Shown here: positions 7,684-16,815 of the stretch, piece after piece
Numbering within the stretch: position 1 is the first letter of the stretch
Layout of the letters: the number at the start of each line of letters is the position of its first letter
DNA from: an uncultured Chlorobiaceae bacterium
GTDB lineage: Bacteria > Bacteroidota > Chlorobiia > Chlorobiales > Chlorobiaceae
Length of the DNA: 64,000 nucleotides
Assembly (NCBI GenBank): GCA_903822595.1
Contig: CAIJPS010000014.1
Coordinates: 32,773 to 96,772, forward strand
Reading direction: 5' to 3'
The notes under the pieces: generated by a model
Databases searched by the model: none
The model's input: the letters and a program-made list of their open reading frames with translations, nothing else
What the model was told of the DNA's origin: nothing
Made by a program: the position numbers and the translations under genes

Positions 7684-9036
7684 TCAGCGTGAAGTACCAG
7701 CTTTTTTCAAAGCACGGAGCAGAGCATCAACCTTTGCCCCAATCCACTCAGGGATTCGATTCTCTTTTGTTCCGGCGGGGCTGTACAGGATTCCGTCGAG
7801 CGAGTCAAGCACAGCCGGGAGTTCTGACCGGGTTTCATCAGGAATTTTGATCTCCTGCAGCGCATCTTTCAACTCTATTCTTGTCATACTTCCTGGGCTC
7901 TTTATCCCAGCCTCTTCCAGTAAGGCAAAAAGCTGCTGTTTCATGTTTTTTGCAGATTTTCCGCTCTCGGGAGGAGGTTCGGTCGAGCCCTCAGGCACTG
8001 TTTTTATTGTCTCCGTAACGCGTTTTTTTCTGACGCGTACTATCGTCGCAATACTTATGAGCAGCAGTAGTGTGATGGCGATAGTTGTAATGATCAGGTG
8101 GAGGCTCGTTACCTTTTTTTCTAAGGATGTATCGAGAGGCTCTGCTTCGCCCCCTTTTGCTTTGTGTGCTGCAGGAGCAACTGTTATGGTTAAGGGTTTC
8201 GAATGGAGAGTGCTGAATTGTTTTGTTTCTGGGTTGAAAACAACGAGAGCTACTGCCGGGATCTGAAAATCACCCTCTGATTGAGGCCAGGCCAGCACTG
8301 TTGCTGTTACGGAACCGGATGTCGGCTCTGACTCTTTTGTCAGGGTTGTTGTTTTTTCTGGAGGGTTACAGCGGAAGTTTTCGGGGAGTTGAAGGTTGGG
8401 AAGTTCAAGTGTAAGCAGGCTTCCTGTTCCTGTTAGTATGAGTTTCAGTGATAATTGTTCTCCGATGTTGATGTTTTGTTTATCGGCCATGAGGGTGAGC
8501 GAAAAGCTGCCCACGGCACCGGAGAGTTTTTCTGGAATCGGTTCAGGAAGGGAACGGGCAGATATGGTAATGGCGGGTGCAGTGATGCGTAAACTGCTTT
8601 CAGGAAGCTCGTTACTATTTATTGCAACCTGTTCCTGTGGCACAGTGCAGAGCGTGCTGTATCCTGAAATAGTGATTCTGCCACTCTGGATGGGTACCAG
8701 CCTGAACTGTTTGACAACGGCGCTTCTGAAGTGTTCTCCATGAACCGTTGATGGCATGCTTTTGATAAAGCGATCAGATCCGGTCTCCTTTGCCCATAAA
8801 CCTTGAAACAAAGGTGCCTTTTCATAGGATATTTTGGGTGCGACATCCCTGAAATAGAGTCTGTAGGTCAAGAGCACCTCCTCTCCTACGAATGGATGAT
8901 TGTTGTTTATTGAGGAGGTGAGAAACGGTTTATTTCCTTGAATCACTGAAGCTTTGGCAATTGCCGGAGCGCAAAGTGCAACAATGATGAGCATGAAAAA
9001 AGTGCGGTACCGGTAATGAGCAAAGCCTTTAGTCAT
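7684..9036 (-). CDS. batD: BatD family aerotolerance protein
   Basis: This 450-residue protein has an N-terminal signal segment (FFMLIIVALCAPAIAKA), then a periplasmic beta-rich region of about 280 residues built of repeated Ig-like units (VGEEVLLTYRLYF, NIGEQLSLKLILTGTG). One membrane helix follows near residue 315 and a cytoplasmic tail closes it. This is the layout of BatD, part of the Bat system associated with oxygen and stress tolerance in Bacteroidetes and relatives. It starts 5 bases after the proC stop, so the two are cotranscribed. Its expected partners batA/batB lie 34 kb away, and a second BatD-like gene is at 20 kb. Confidence 0.8.
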   Translation of the reverse strand: MTKGFAHYRYRTFFMLIIVALCAPAIAKASVIQGNKPFLTSSINNNHPFVGEEVLLTYRLYFRDVAPKISYEKAPLFQGLWAKETGSDRFIKSMPSTVHGEHFRSAVVKQFRLVPIQSGRITISGYSTLCTVPQEQVAINSNELPESSLRITAPAITISARSLPEPIPEKLSGAVGSFSLTLMADKQNINIGEQLSLKLILTGTGSLLTLELPNLQLPENFRCNPPEKTTTLTKESEPTSGSVTATVLAWPQSEGDFQIPAVALVVFNPETKQFSTLHSKPLTITVAPAAHKAKGGEAEPLDTSLEKKVTSLHLIITTIAITLLLLISIATIVRVRKKRVTETIKTVPEGSTEPPPESGKSAKNMKQQLFALLEEAGIKSPGSMTRIELKDALQEIKIPDETRSELPAVLDSLDGILYSPAGTKENRIPEWIGAKVDALLRALKKAGTSR

Positions 9037-9041
9037 ATCGG

Positions 9042-9842
9042 TTATTTCATGAGTTCCCTGGAGCGAGCTGCAGCCGCAGCAACGGTTTCTATCAGAATCT
9101 GCCGAATATTTTTTTCATCCATGACCTTCAGCCCGGCCTCTGTTGTTCCGCCCGGTGTCGTGACCTCGTGCTTAAGCTCTTCCGGGCTTTTCTTTCCGGA
9201 GAGCACCATTGTTGCCGCTCCGATCATGGTTTGTGCACCAAGAATCAGAGCTTCATCGCGTGAAAGTCCGCATTGCACCCCCCCCTCGGCCAGAGAGTCA
9301 AGGATATGAAACATATATGCCGGGCCACTGCCTGAAAGCGCGGTAGCGGCATCCATTTGCAATTCATCAAGAAGAGTAACCTGCCCAATGGAACTGAAAA
9401 GTTCAGAGGCAAGGAGGACGTCTGCGTCTGCAGCCATTTTTCCCCGACAAAGAGCCGTCATTCCTTCTCCAACAAAGGCCGGGGTATTGGGCATTACCCT
9501 GATTACTCTCGTACTCTCTCTTGAGTTCTTCCTGATAAACTCCGAAGAAATTCCTGCAGCAACGCTGATAAGCAGGTGATTTGCTGTGAGTGAGGGTTTC
9601 AGCTCCCCGAGTACCTCCTCCATCTGGTAGGGTTTGACTGCAAGGATGATGACCTGCGCCCCCAAGGCAACCTCTTCAATCGAGAGACAGGGCTGAACAG
9701 GGTAATCGGCAGAAATGGATGCAAGGGCAATGGGTTCCTTGTCAAAGCCGACAAAAGTGGTGTGTTCTCTCTGGCTGAGTCCAGCAATAAGCGCTCTGGC
9801 AATTCTTCCTGTTCCGACAAAGCCAAGATGAAGATGGTTCAT
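9042..9842 (-). CDS. proC: Pyrroline-5-carboxylate reductase
   Basis: ProC catalyses the last step of proline synthesis, NAD(P)H-dependent reduction of pyrroline-5-carboxylate. The 266-residue protein starts with a Rossmann glycine motif (LGFVGTGRIARAL). It also carries the ProC signatures AVKP, RVMPNTPAFVGEG, LSGSGPAY and TTPGGTT near the C-terminus. The frame is open far upstream of ATG 9842, but only this start gives the normal N-terminus. It probably forms an operon with batD, which follows by 5 bases. Proline is a compatible solute precursor, but nothing in the sequence shows osmotic control. Confidence 0.95.
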   Translation of the reverse strand: MNHLHLGFVGTGRIARALIAGLSQREHTTFVGFDKEPIALASISADYPVQPCLSIEEVALGAQVIILAVKPYQMEEVLGELKPSLTANHLLISVAAGISSEFIRKNSRESTRVIRVMPNTPAFVGEGMTALCRGKMAADADVLLASELFSSIGQVTLLDELQMDAATALSGSGPAYMFHILDSLAEGGVQCGLSRDEALILGAQTMIGAATMVLSGKKSPEELKHEVTTPGGTTEAGLKVMDEKNIRQILIETVAAAAARSRELMK

Positions 9843-10013
9843 TACAGACAAATTTTTGTGTATAAACGGACTATCCCCATATTTACACTTTTTTGGCCTA
9901 TTTTCCATCCAGCGGGATCTCTTCTGCTTGTCGGTAGCTTCGTTGTTACTGATTGTTCTGAATGGGCAGGAAAGTGCGATGTGTTTCGTTTCGAATAGCC
10001 GGGGGGAAACGGA

Positions 10014-10036
10014 AAAGGTGGGAGTTCCCCACCTTT
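10014..10036 (-). terminator. Terminator of the first c-555-type cytochrome gene
   Basis: A 9-base perfect stem (10014-10022 with 10028-10036), followed on the minus strand by a T-rich stretch. It lies 24 bases beyond the cytochrome stop codon. Confidence 0.65.
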
Positions 10037-10059
10037 CAACCGCTGTAACAATATAAATT

Positions 10060-10392
10060 TTATTTTCCCTGCTCAGCAATGTAAGCGACTGCATTGCCGA
10101 TTTCAGCGGTGGTCAGCTTCGAATTTCCACCTTTTGCCGGCATGGCTCCAACTTTTCCGGAAAATCCATTGTCGGCATGAGAGATCAGCACGTCAAGTCC
10201 CTGAGCGATACGGGGTGCCCAAGCAGCCTTGTCGCCCAGTTTCGGTGCACCAAGAAGTCCGGTTTTGTGGCATGCAGAACAACTGGCATCGAAAAGGGCC
10301 TTGCCTGCGGCGAGGTCATGTGCTGAAGCGACAGAAGAACAGATTGAACAGACGAAGAGAGCACAAATTGCGGTTGAAATAATACGAGACAT
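10060..10392 (-). CDS. Single-haem cytochrome c, c-555 type
   Basis: A 110-residue protein with a signal peptide (ALFVCSICSSVASA) and one haem site CSACH. Downstream come GAPKLGDKAAWAPRIAQG and the axial methionine in AMPAKGG, the c5/c-555 pattern of Chlorobium electron carriers. In green sulfur bacteria cytochrome c-555 shuttles electrons in the periplasm from sulfur-oxidising enzymes toward the reaction centre. AAGGAG precedes ATG 10392. It has a close paralog next door, each with its own promoter region and terminator, so they are likely expressed separately. Which paralog is the main carrier cannot be told from sequence. Confidence 0.88.
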   Translation of the reverse strand: MSRIISTAICALFVCSICSSVASAHDLAAGKALFDASCSACHKTGLLGAPKLGDKAAWAPRIAQGLDVLISHADNGFSGKVGAMPAKGGNSKLTTAEIGNAVAYIAEQGK

Positions 10393-10535
10393 AGATTACT
10401 CCTTTTAATAGGTTTGGTATGATGGGGTGGAAGTTGATGTGCTAAAGGAAACACAATTGTTAATACGAATTAAATGTAATCAATCCAAATGGATCAAGAA
10501 AAAATTTGCCGTTATCACTATTCCATGGCAAAAGA

Positions 10536-10566
10536 GAGTGGGAGCCGATGTTTTCAGCCCCCGCTC
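10536..10566 (-). terminator. Terminator of the second c-555-type cytochrome gene
   Basis: Arms 10536-10548 and 10554-10566 pair over 13 positions with one mismatch and two wobble pairs. TCTTTT follows on the minus strand. It lies 21 bases past the stop codon. Confidence 0.65.
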
Positions 10567-10587
10567 GAAGAAAAGATGTGCGCGTCC

Positions 10588-10950
10588 TTATTTTGCGCTT
10601 TTGACAAGATAAGCAACTGCGTTGCCGATTTCAGCAGTAGTCAGCTTGGCATTACCACCCTTTGCTGGCATTGTGCCTTTTTTGCCGGTGAATCCTTTGT
10701 CGGCATGGCTGACAAGTACCTCAACTCCCTGCTTGATGCGGGGTGCCCAATCCACTTTGTCGCCAAGTTTAGGCGCTCCCATAAGGCCTGTTTTGTGGCA
10801 TGATGTACAACTGGCATCAAAAGTAGCTTTACCTGCAGCGGCGTTGTATGCTGGCGCTGGAGCCGGTTTGCCTTTAGCTGCGGATGCTTCGGTAGAACAA
10901 ATTGAACAGACAAAGAGCGCACAAAGTGCGGTTGAAATAAAGCGAGACAT
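10588..10950 (-). CDS. Single-haem cytochrome c, c-555 type (paralog)
   Basis: This 120-residue protein starts at ATG 10950 behind GGAG. It has a signal peptide almost identical to its neighbour's, a short Pro/Ala linker (GKPAPAPAYN), the haem site CTSCH, and the Met ligand in TMPAKGG. The mature domain is strongly similar to the product at 10060-10392, indicating tandem duplication. The Pro/Ala linker is absent from the neighbour and could extend the domain from a membrane or partner. The expected role is periplasmic electron transfer. The frame is open upstream of 10950, but that extension is not signal-like and is left out. Confidence 0.88.
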   Translation of the reverse strand: MSRFISTALCALFVCSICSTEASAAKGKPAPAPAYNAAAGKATFDASCTSCHKTGLMGAPKLGDKVDWAPRIKQGVEVLVSHADKGFTGKKGTMPAKGGNAKLTTAEIGNAVAYLVKSAK

Positions 10951-11106
10951 AGGCGTTACTCCTCTTTTTGTGGGTTTGGTATGATGTGCTCTGGTATTTG
11001 TTGCTGAGTGTTGTAGAAAACACAATCCTCTTAATACAAATTTAATGTAATGAATCCAAATTTATCAGGCAATATCTACTCTGATTATGGGATTATGGTT
11101 TTAGGG

Positions 11107-11143
11107 AAAACCAACAGGAGCTGAGCGCATCAGTTCCTGTTGG
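11107..11143 (-). terminator. Terminator of the dihaem cytochrome gene
   Basis: A 14-base stem (11111-11124 with 11130-11143, one G-U pair) and a five-base loop, followed on the minus strand by TTTT. It lies 25 bases past the stop. Confidence 0.75.
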
Positions 11144-11167
11144 TGAAAAAAGATTGAGGGGTGGTGG

Positions 11168-11902
11168 TTACTTTGATTTGTCGGCCATATAACTGACGAT
11201 GCTCGTTATCTCTTCTCCGCTAAGTGTCGCTTTTCCCCCTTTGGCTGGCATCATACCAACTTTTCCCTTGAATCCATTGGTGGCATGGCTGACAAGCACG
11301 GCTTTCCCTTGCGCGATACGTGGTGCCCATGCAGCTTTGTCTCCAGGTTTTGGAGCGCCCATCATACCCGATTCGTGACATGAGGCACAGGTGGCGTCAT
11401 AGAGTGCTTTGCCGTCAGCCAGTGCCGGGGCCGGAGCTGTTGCTGCCGCAGGGGCTTCAGCTTTTGCTGTTGCTCCCTTTGATTTGTCAGCCATGAAGGC
11501 AACAGCATTGGTTACCTCTTCGTCGGTCAAACTGGCGTTACCACCTTTTGCTGGCATAGCGCCTACTTTGCCTGTGAAGCCCGCAATTGACTTTTTCGCC
11601 ATTGCGTCTACACCCTGAGCAATACGTGGGGCCCATGCGGTAAGGTCTCCTGGTTTTGGTGCACCCATCATCCCTGCTTCGTGACATGCGCCACAGTTGG
11701 CATCATAGACGGTTTTTCCTGCGGCCAATTTCGGATCTGCCGGCACGTCAGCCTTTGCTGGTGCAGCAGCGGGTGTAACAGCCGGTGCGCCATCACTCTT
11801 TGCAACAGGAAATTTAAGAGAGGCAGGTGGTTTTTCAAGGCCGCAAGCACCGAGAAAAAAGAGACCGACGGTCAAAAAAGGCAGGAACGGCTTGATGGTC
11901 AT
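11168..11902 (-). CDS. Dihaem c-555-type cytochrome lipoprotein
   Basis: A 244-residue protein with a lipoprotein signal (lipobox LGAC, Cys about residue 20), a Pro/Ala-rich linker, then two tandem c-555-like domains. The first has CGACH and AMPAKGG, the second CASCH and MMPAKGG. An Ala/Pro/Lys linker separates the domains. The internal duplication mirrors the two single-haem genes beside it, so the cluster holds four copies of one cytochrome domain. Lipid anchoring suggests a membrane-bound relay that could pass electrons to the soluble cytochromes. That role is inferred; the family and anchor are visible. Confidence 0.87.
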   Translation of the reverse strand: MTIKPFLPFLTVGLFFLGACGLEKPPASLKFPVAKSDGAPAVTPAAAPAKADVPADPKLAAGKTVYDANCGACHEAGMMGAPKPGDLTAWAPRIAQGVDAMAKKSIAGFTGKVGAMPAKGGNASLTDEEVTNAVAFMADKSKGATAKAEAPAAATAPAPALADGKALYDATCASCHESGMMGAPKPGDKAAWAPRIAQGKAVLVSHATNGFKGKVGMMPAKGGKATLSGEEITSIVSYMADKSK

Positions 11903-11967
11903 TTTTGATTGATGTTTAGATTGTTGTGCCGGGTGTGGTTCAGAAACATTGATTAGCAGTTTAAAAA

Positions 11968-13413
11968 TTATTCAGCGTATGGCAAAATGGTTTTTTCTAG
12001 GGGCTTTTTTTCAAGCTGACGTTGCAAATCATGACGCGAGAGGCTGTAGAGGTGGGCGTAGAAAAGATTGAAAAGCATTACAGCACTTTTTGCTCTTGGA
12101 GCTGCAAAACCTCTGATGATAGCATTTCTCATGCTGAACACTTGCCGGGTAAGAGTGGAGTAACTTTCGATAAATGAATCAAGCGGAATGTTTTTTGGCG
12201 TGTAAAGCATCTCCTGACCGAACGAATAACGGTATGCGGTAACGTCGAGCGGATCGAAGAGCAGTCGTCCCTCCTCTCTAAGCCGTTCAAAAACCTGTGT
12301 TCCTGGAATGGGTCGCAGAATATTGATGCCAGGGACGTCAAGCTTTGTTTCGTTGATGAAATCAAGGATGGCAGCAGGTGTATCGAGTGTATCACCGTCA
12401 AGGCCGTAAATGAAACTTCCGTAAAGGCTGATGCCAGCATCTCTGATGCTTGAAATGGCACGAACAAGTTCCCCTGCCTTATTTTGGTTTTTTTTATGAA
12501 CACTTCGGCTTTTTGCTTCGATGCTTTCTATCCCGACAAGGAGCGCCTGACAACCTGAGCGGGCGAAGGTTTCAAGCAGCTCATGTTGTTGGCCGAGGGT
12601 TGTTGTGGCTTGCCCGAACCATCGGATATTAAGGGGAGTAAGTTTCCTAAAAAGTTCGAGGGCATAGAGGGGGTCAGCGTTGATGGAGTCGTCGACAAAA
12701 AAGAATATTCTTCTGTCATGCTGCTGAAACCGTGCAACTTCAATGACAACGTCAGCGACGGCTCTTCTGCGCAGGGTATGGCCATTGAGGAGGTGTACAT
12801 TGCAAAAGTCGCAATTGTACTGGCACCCCCTTCCTGTCTGGATCAGGTTCGTCGTAAAATAGCGGCTTTTTACCAGTGAGCTTTTACTGACAGGCCGTGA
12901 CAGTCCGAGATCGGGGAAGCGGTTGGATTGGTAGAGTGGCTTGAGCGTGCGTGTTGCAAGGTCGGTAAGCAGCTCCTTCCAAAGGTCGTCAGCCTCTCCG
13001 AGTACCAGAACATCTGCATGGGGCTTGCATGAATCGGCAAAGAGCGTTACATGCGCTCCCCCGAGAACAACAGGGATTCCGGCGGAACGGAGTTTGTCGG
13101 CAAGGGCGAAGGCTTTTCTTGCCATTCCGGTCTGGACGCTGATGCCGACCAAATCCCATGTGTCATGAAAGGGAAACTCATCGAACCGCATGTCGCAGAT
13201 TGACTGCTCAACTCCCGGTACTTCGATGGAGCTGAGGATCATGAGCGAGAGCGGTGGAATAGCAAACTGGCTCCGTTTGATCATGGTTCTGAGCGAACGG
13301 TTGAACCATTTTGAGAAAAGGGTAATCTCTTTTTCGGCATAAAGCGAACGGGCACCATCAACACCGCTTTCCGATGGAAGAAAAACCAGCAGTACCTTTT
13401 TTGTCGAACGCAT
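11968..13413 (-). CDS. B12-binding-domain radical SAM protein
   Basis: The N-terminal third is a cobalamin-binding-like Rossmann domain (VGISVQTG, VVLGGAHVT, DVLVLGEAD). A radical SAM core follows, with the 4Fe-4S motif CQYNCDFC and a C-terminal segment with RPIPGTQVFERL. Members of this class methylate unactivated carbons or rearrange rings. In green sulfur bacteria BchE, BchQ, BchR and BciD of bacteriochlorophyll synthesis belong here, but I cannot assign this copy to one of them. It starts 8 bases after the TPR gene stop, and is last in the tsaD-yajC-carA-aminotransferase-TPR run. The cobalamin-binding DxHxxG loop is not evident, so B12 may not be bound. Confidence 0.8.
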   Translation of the reverse strand: MRSTKKVLLVFLPSESGVDGARSLYAEKEITLFSKWFNRSLRTMIKRSQFAIPPLSLMILSSIEVPGVEQSICDMRFDEFPFHDTWDLVGISVQTGMARKAFALADKLRSAGIPVVLGGAHVTLFADSCKPHADVLVLGEADDLWKELLTDLATRTLKPLYQSNRFPDLGLSRPVSKSSLVKSRYFTTNLIQTGRGCQYNCDFCNVHLLNGHTLRRRAVADVVIEVARFQQHDRRIFFFVDDSINADPLYALELFRKLTPLNIRWFGQATTTLGQQHELLETFARSGCQALLVGIESIEAKSRSVHKKNQNKAGELVRAISSIRDAGISLYGSFIYGLDGDTLDTPAAILDFINETKLDVPGINILRPIPGTQVFERLREEGRLLFDPLDVTAYRYSFGQEMLYTPKNIPLDSFIESYSTLTRQVFSMRNAIIRGFAAPRAKSAVMLFNLFYAHLYSLSRHDLQRQLEKKPLEKTILPYAE

Positions 13414-13421
13414 TGCGGGCC

Positions 13422-14087
13422 TTACCAGTCCTGGTTGTTTTTGCGGCTTCCCGCAGCGGATGTGCCTGCACGGGGAAGGTGCTGCATCAAATTGGACTCA
13501 TCATGTTGAGCCTGCTCAAGCAGGCGTTCTGTAGTATTGTGGCTGATGCTGGATGCTGGCTGTATGGGACTCTTTTTTTTTGAGCTTGACGAAGATGCGT
13601 GCTCTGATTGATCAAGTTCATCAAGGTAACGGCGGACAATTTCATAATTGATTTTTGCATCACCCTCACCGGGATCGCTTAGGAGTACCGTTTTGAAGCG
13701 ATTGAGCGATTGGCGGAAAAGTATCCGTTTTTGTGTTTTTCCATCGATTCCGATTGCTCGCATGGCAAGCGAATTGCCTTCGTTGAATATCGCTTTAAGC
13801 CTGATTTCCCGGTTATTGCTGTCGGGTTTTGTCCTGAGAGCAAAGAGTGTGGCGGCGTCAGGATATTTTCCCTGCATGTAGAGGGTGCAGGCAAGATTAA
13901 AGTCGGTGGAAGCCCTTTGTGTTTGTTCCGGAAGGGCTGCAAGTTGACGAAAAGCGGTTTCCGCTTCGCTGTATGCACGCTGTTCATAGAGTGCATTGGC
14001 TTTGAGCTGCAAACGGTATTCCCCGAGCATCTCCTGCATTGAAGGTGCGAGTGCAAAAACAAGCAGGAGAGTGTGCAGGAAAATCAT
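13422..14087 (-). CDS. TPR protein, BatC-like
   Basis: A 221-residue protein with an N-terminal hydrophobic signal segment, two or three tetratricopeptide-like units (residues 25-140: NALYEQRAYSEAETAFRQLA, DFNLACTLYMQGKYPDAA) and a Ser/Lys-rich, probably disordered C-terminus. Size and layout resemble BatC, the TPR member of Bat operons. Bat genes elsewhere in the window make that reading attractive. TPRs are generic, however, and batA/batB are 29 kb away, so BatC is an inference. It sits between an aminotransferase (20 bases) and a radical SAM gene (8 bases) in the same orientation. Confidence 0.6.
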   Translation of the reverse strand: MIFLHTLLLVFALAPSMQEMLGEYRLQLKANALYEQRAYSEAETAFRQLAALPEQTQRASTDFNLACTLYMQGKYPDAATLFALRTKPDSNNREIRLKAIFNEGNSLAMRAIGIDGKTQKRILFRQSLNRFKTVLLSDPGEGDAKINYEIVRRYLDELDQSEHASSSSSKKKSPIQPASSISHNTTERLLEQAQHDESNLMQHLPRAGTSAAGSRKNNQDW

Positions 14088-14107
14088 GGTGAAAGCACTC
14101 CCGTGGC

Positions 14108-15247
14108 TCAGTTGCCCAGAAACGCTTTCTGTACAGCGCTGACACCAGCACCGATCTCAAAAGCAAAGTTGATCTCTTTCAGTGCCCGTTCAATACCGCC
14201 GATGACGGTAAGCATGTCGAGCTCATCGTAGAAGCCGAGATGAGAGATACGGAAAATCTTGTCTTTATACTCATCCTGGCCCGCGGCAACCGTAATGCCG
14301 TTGCTGTTTTTCAGTGCTTTGTTGAATGCCGACCACTTTACTCCTTCGGGGAGCCATACCGGAGTAACGGCAAATGATGGTGAGTTGCTGAAGAGTTTCA
14401 TGCCAAGCGCATTACATCCTTGACGGCAGGCACTTGAGAGGCTTTCATGCCGTTTCCAGATATTCTCAATACCTTCTGCCTTGATCATCTGCAGCGCCTC
14501 ATCAAGTCCTATAACCAGCGAAACTGCTGGAGTGAAAGGAGTATCGTCACCGGCATGGGCTTTCAGTGCGTGTTTCAGACTCAGGTAGTACTGTGGCATA
14601 CCGCTTTGGCCCTTGATAATATCCTGCGCCCTTTCTGAAACGGCTACCAGTGCGAGCCCGGGTGGCATCATGAGCCCTTTTTGAGAACCGGTGATGCAGA
14701 TATCGACTCCCCAGTCGTCAAAATGGAACTCATGTGCTCCGACTGCAGTAATGCCGTCAACCAACACCAGCGCATCTGACTGTTCGCGAATCAGGGCACT
14801 CAGAGCCTTGATATCAGCAGCAGTGCCGGTTGATGTTTCCGAATGGGTCAGGCAGATACCCTTGGCATCCGGATGTTCCTTGAGCAGCTCCGCCACTCTT
14901 TCTGGCTGAATGGCGGAACCCCACGCGACCTTTTCCTCAACGCAGTTACCGGTGAAGATGCGTACAAGCTCACCCCATCGTTCGCCAAACTTGCCGGCAT
15001 TGACGGTGATGACCTTGTCGCCCTGTTTGAAAAGGCTTGAAATTGTTGCCTCCATGCCTCCAGTACCCGAACAACTGAGAACAACAACAGGCTGGGTTGT
15101 TCTGAAGAGATACTTGAGATCTGCGTGAACCCTGGTCAAAATCTCCATGAACTCAGGGTTCCTGTGATGGATAATCGGAGCCGCCATGCGAAGCATGACA
15201 TTTTCAGGAACAGGGGTAGGTCCTGGTGTGAATAATCTTTTTTTCAT
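14108..15247 (-). CDS. PLP-dependent alanine-glyoxylate / serine-pyruvate-type aminotransferase
   Basis: A class V aminotransferase of 379 residues. Recognisable parts are the start FTPGPTPVP with IIHHRNPEF, the SCSGTGGMEA cofactor loop, LVDGITAVGAHEF, and the Schiff-base lysine in GSQKGLMMPPGL. The family includes serine-glyoxylate and alanine-glyoxylate aminotransferases and is often annotated as 'soluble hydrogenase small subunit', which is misleading. The substrate cannot be set from sequence; a role in serine/glycine metabolism is plausible. It lies 4 bases after carA and is probably translated from the same message. Confidence 0.88.
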   Translation of the reverse strand: MKKRLFTPGPTPVPENVMLRMAAPIIHHRNPEFMEILTRVHADLKYLFRTTQPVVVLSCSGTGGMEATISSLFKQGDKVITVNAGKFGERWGELVRIFTGNCVEEKVAWGSAIQPERVAELLKEHPDAKGICLTHSETSTGTAADIKALSALIREQSDALVLVDGITAVGAHEFHFDDWGVDICITGSQKGLMMPPGLALVAVSERAQDIIKGQSGMPQYYLSLKHALKAHAGDDTPFTPAVSLVIGLDEALQMIKAEGIENIWKRHESLSSACRQGCNALGMKLFSNSPSFAVTPVWLPEGVKWSAFNKALKNSNGITVAAGQDEYKDKIFRISHLGFYDELDMLTVIGGIERALKEINFAFEIGAGVSAVQKAFLGN

Positions 15248-15251
15248 CTCG

Positions 15252-16382
15252 TCAGAGAATAATGGGTTGAGTTAAATCCATAAGTGAGGTGAACTCTTGA
15301 AAGAGGTAATGTGAGTCGTGCGGTCCTGGCGCAGCTTCGGGGTGGTACTGCACCGAAAAGCAAGGCAGCTTTTTGTGTTTTACTCCCTCAACGGTATTAT
15401 CATAAAGGTTAAGATGGGTCATTTCCAGTTGTTCGGGCAGTGACTCCATGTTCACTGCAAAACCGTGGTTCTGTGACGTGATCTCTATCTTCTTGCTGAT
15501 AAGGTTTTTAACCGGGTGATTGCTGCCGTGGTGGCCGAATTTCAGTTTGTAGGTTTCGGCACCGAAAGCGAGAGAAAGCAGTTGATGTCCCAGGCAAATA
15601 CCGAAGATTGGTAATGGTCTTGTTGTGCGGTTATACTCGACAAGCTGCTGGATGGTTTCGATTGCATAACCGACAGCCGAAGGATCGCCAGGCCCGTTCG
15701 AAAGAAAGACACCGTCCGCGTTGAGCTTGAGCACCTCGTCGGCTGTTGTTCCAGCCTTGAGGACGGTGACCCTGCATCCTGCATCCTGCAGCATTCTCAG
15801 GATATTTGTCTTGATGCCGTAATCGAATGCCGCAACATGGTAGCGGGCGTTCTCTTTTTCAAGGGTATAATTTTCGCTGACAGTAACGGTTTTGACCAGG
15901 TCACGTCCACTCATTTCAGGGCTCTGAAGGGCCATCTCTCTCAACTTTTCGTCGCTGGTTTCAAGAGCGGAAATAACGCCTCTCATAGCCCCTTTTTCAC
16001 GGATTTCGCGCACAAGCTTGCGGGTATCAATACCGGCAAGACCCATGACACCGGCTCTCTTGAGACAAGAGTCAAGACTTTCAGTGGCCTCAAAGTTGCT
16101 GTGGACGCGCGACACTTCATGGACAATAAAGGCAGACGCCCATATTTTTTCCGATTCGTTATCGGCCAGATTAATGCCGTAGTTTCCCATCAGCGGATAG
16201 GTCATCATCACCATCTGGCCAGCATACGAAGGGTCAGTAAGAATTTCCTGGTATCCGGTATGCGAGGTATTGAAAACCACTTCGCCGGTTGTTTCCCCAA
16301 TGTGGCCGAATGCTGTTCCGTTATAGACAGATCCGTTTTCCAGTACCAATTTTGCTGCTGCTGGTTGCATGATGCTTCTCAT
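15252..16382 (-). CDS. carA: Carbamoyl-phosphate synthase small subunit
   Basis: CarA is the glutamine amidotransferase subunit that feeds ammonia to CarB for carbamoyl phosphate, precursor of pyrimidines and arginine. The 376-residue product has the N-terminal CarA domain ([13 protein letters not shown]) and a class I glutaminase domain. That domain shows the nucleophile Cys in GICLGHQLL and the His/Glu pair in [13 protein letters not shown]. The start ATG 16382 overlaps the yajC stop in an ATGA arrangement, pointing to coupled translation; ATG 16370 is possible. carB is not in the window, so the two subunits are unlinked. Confidence 0.95.
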   Translation of the reverse strand: MRSIMQPAAAKLVLENGSVYNGTAFGHIGETTGEVVFNTSHTGYQEILTDPSYAGQMVMMTYPLMGNYGINLADNESEKIWASAFIVHEVSRVHSNFEATESLDSCLKRAGVMGLAGIDTRKLVREIREKGAMRGVISALETSDEKLREMALQSPEMSGRDLVKTVTVSENYTLEKENARYHVAAFDYGIKTNILRMLQDAGCRVTVLKAGTTADEVLKLNADGVFLSNGPGDPSAVGYAIETIQQLVEYNRTTRPLPIFGICLGHQLLSLAFGAETYKLKFGHHGSNHPVKNLISKKIEITSQNHGFAVNMESLPEQLEMTHLNLYDNTVEGVKHKKLPCFSVQYHPEAAPGPHDSHYLFQEFTSLMDLTQPIIL

Positions 16383-16735
16383 TCCTTGGTCGTGAGTTTG
16401 TCGCCCGTTTCCTGTTTTTCGATATTGGCGATAGCGGTGCGGTCGAACTTGATTTTTGTGGTATCACTTACCTGGACAAGAACGGTTTTCTTTTCCGTAT
16501 CGATTCCTGCAACGGTACCATGAGCGCCACCTATAGTGACAACCTTGTCTCCCCTTTTCAGGCTGTCGAGTACTTTTTCGCGGTCTTTTTGCTTTTTCTG
16601 CTGTGGGCGGATCATGAAAAAGTAAAAAACAACAAAGATAAGTACCAGTGGGACAATTTGAATGAGTGGATTTGGTGCCGCCTGGCCTGCGACGGGAGGC
16701 GCAAAGAGTAACAGTGACAGTAGAGTATTGTGCAT
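16379..16735 (-). CDS. yajC: Preprotein translocase accessory subunit YajC
   Basis: A 118-residue protein with a single N-terminal membrane helix ([24 protein letters not shown]) followed by a small cytoplasmic domain ([21 protein letters not shown]). This is the invariant YajC pattern. YajC associates with SecDF at the Sec translocon. The stop overlaps the carA start by four bases. Its usual partners secD/secF are not adjacent; tsaD precedes it by 80 bases. Confidence 0.95.
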   Translation of the reverse strand: MHNTLLSLLLFAPPVAGQAAPNPLIQIVPLVLIFVVFYFFMIRPQQKKQKDREKVLDSLKRGDKVVTIGGAHGTVAGIDTEKKTVLVQVSDTTKIKFDRTAIANIEKQETGDKLTTKE

Positions 16736-16815
16736 AGTATTGTCGTGATATTAAAAAAACGTAACAGCTTTTTTTTTGAGAGGAGCAATGTAATGTATTT
16801 ATGCAACTATTTCAA

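Noticed and set aside
7661..8266. Plus-strand frame of 201 codons
   Set aside because: Antisense of batD; Ser/Phe-rich low-quality text, no ribosome site.
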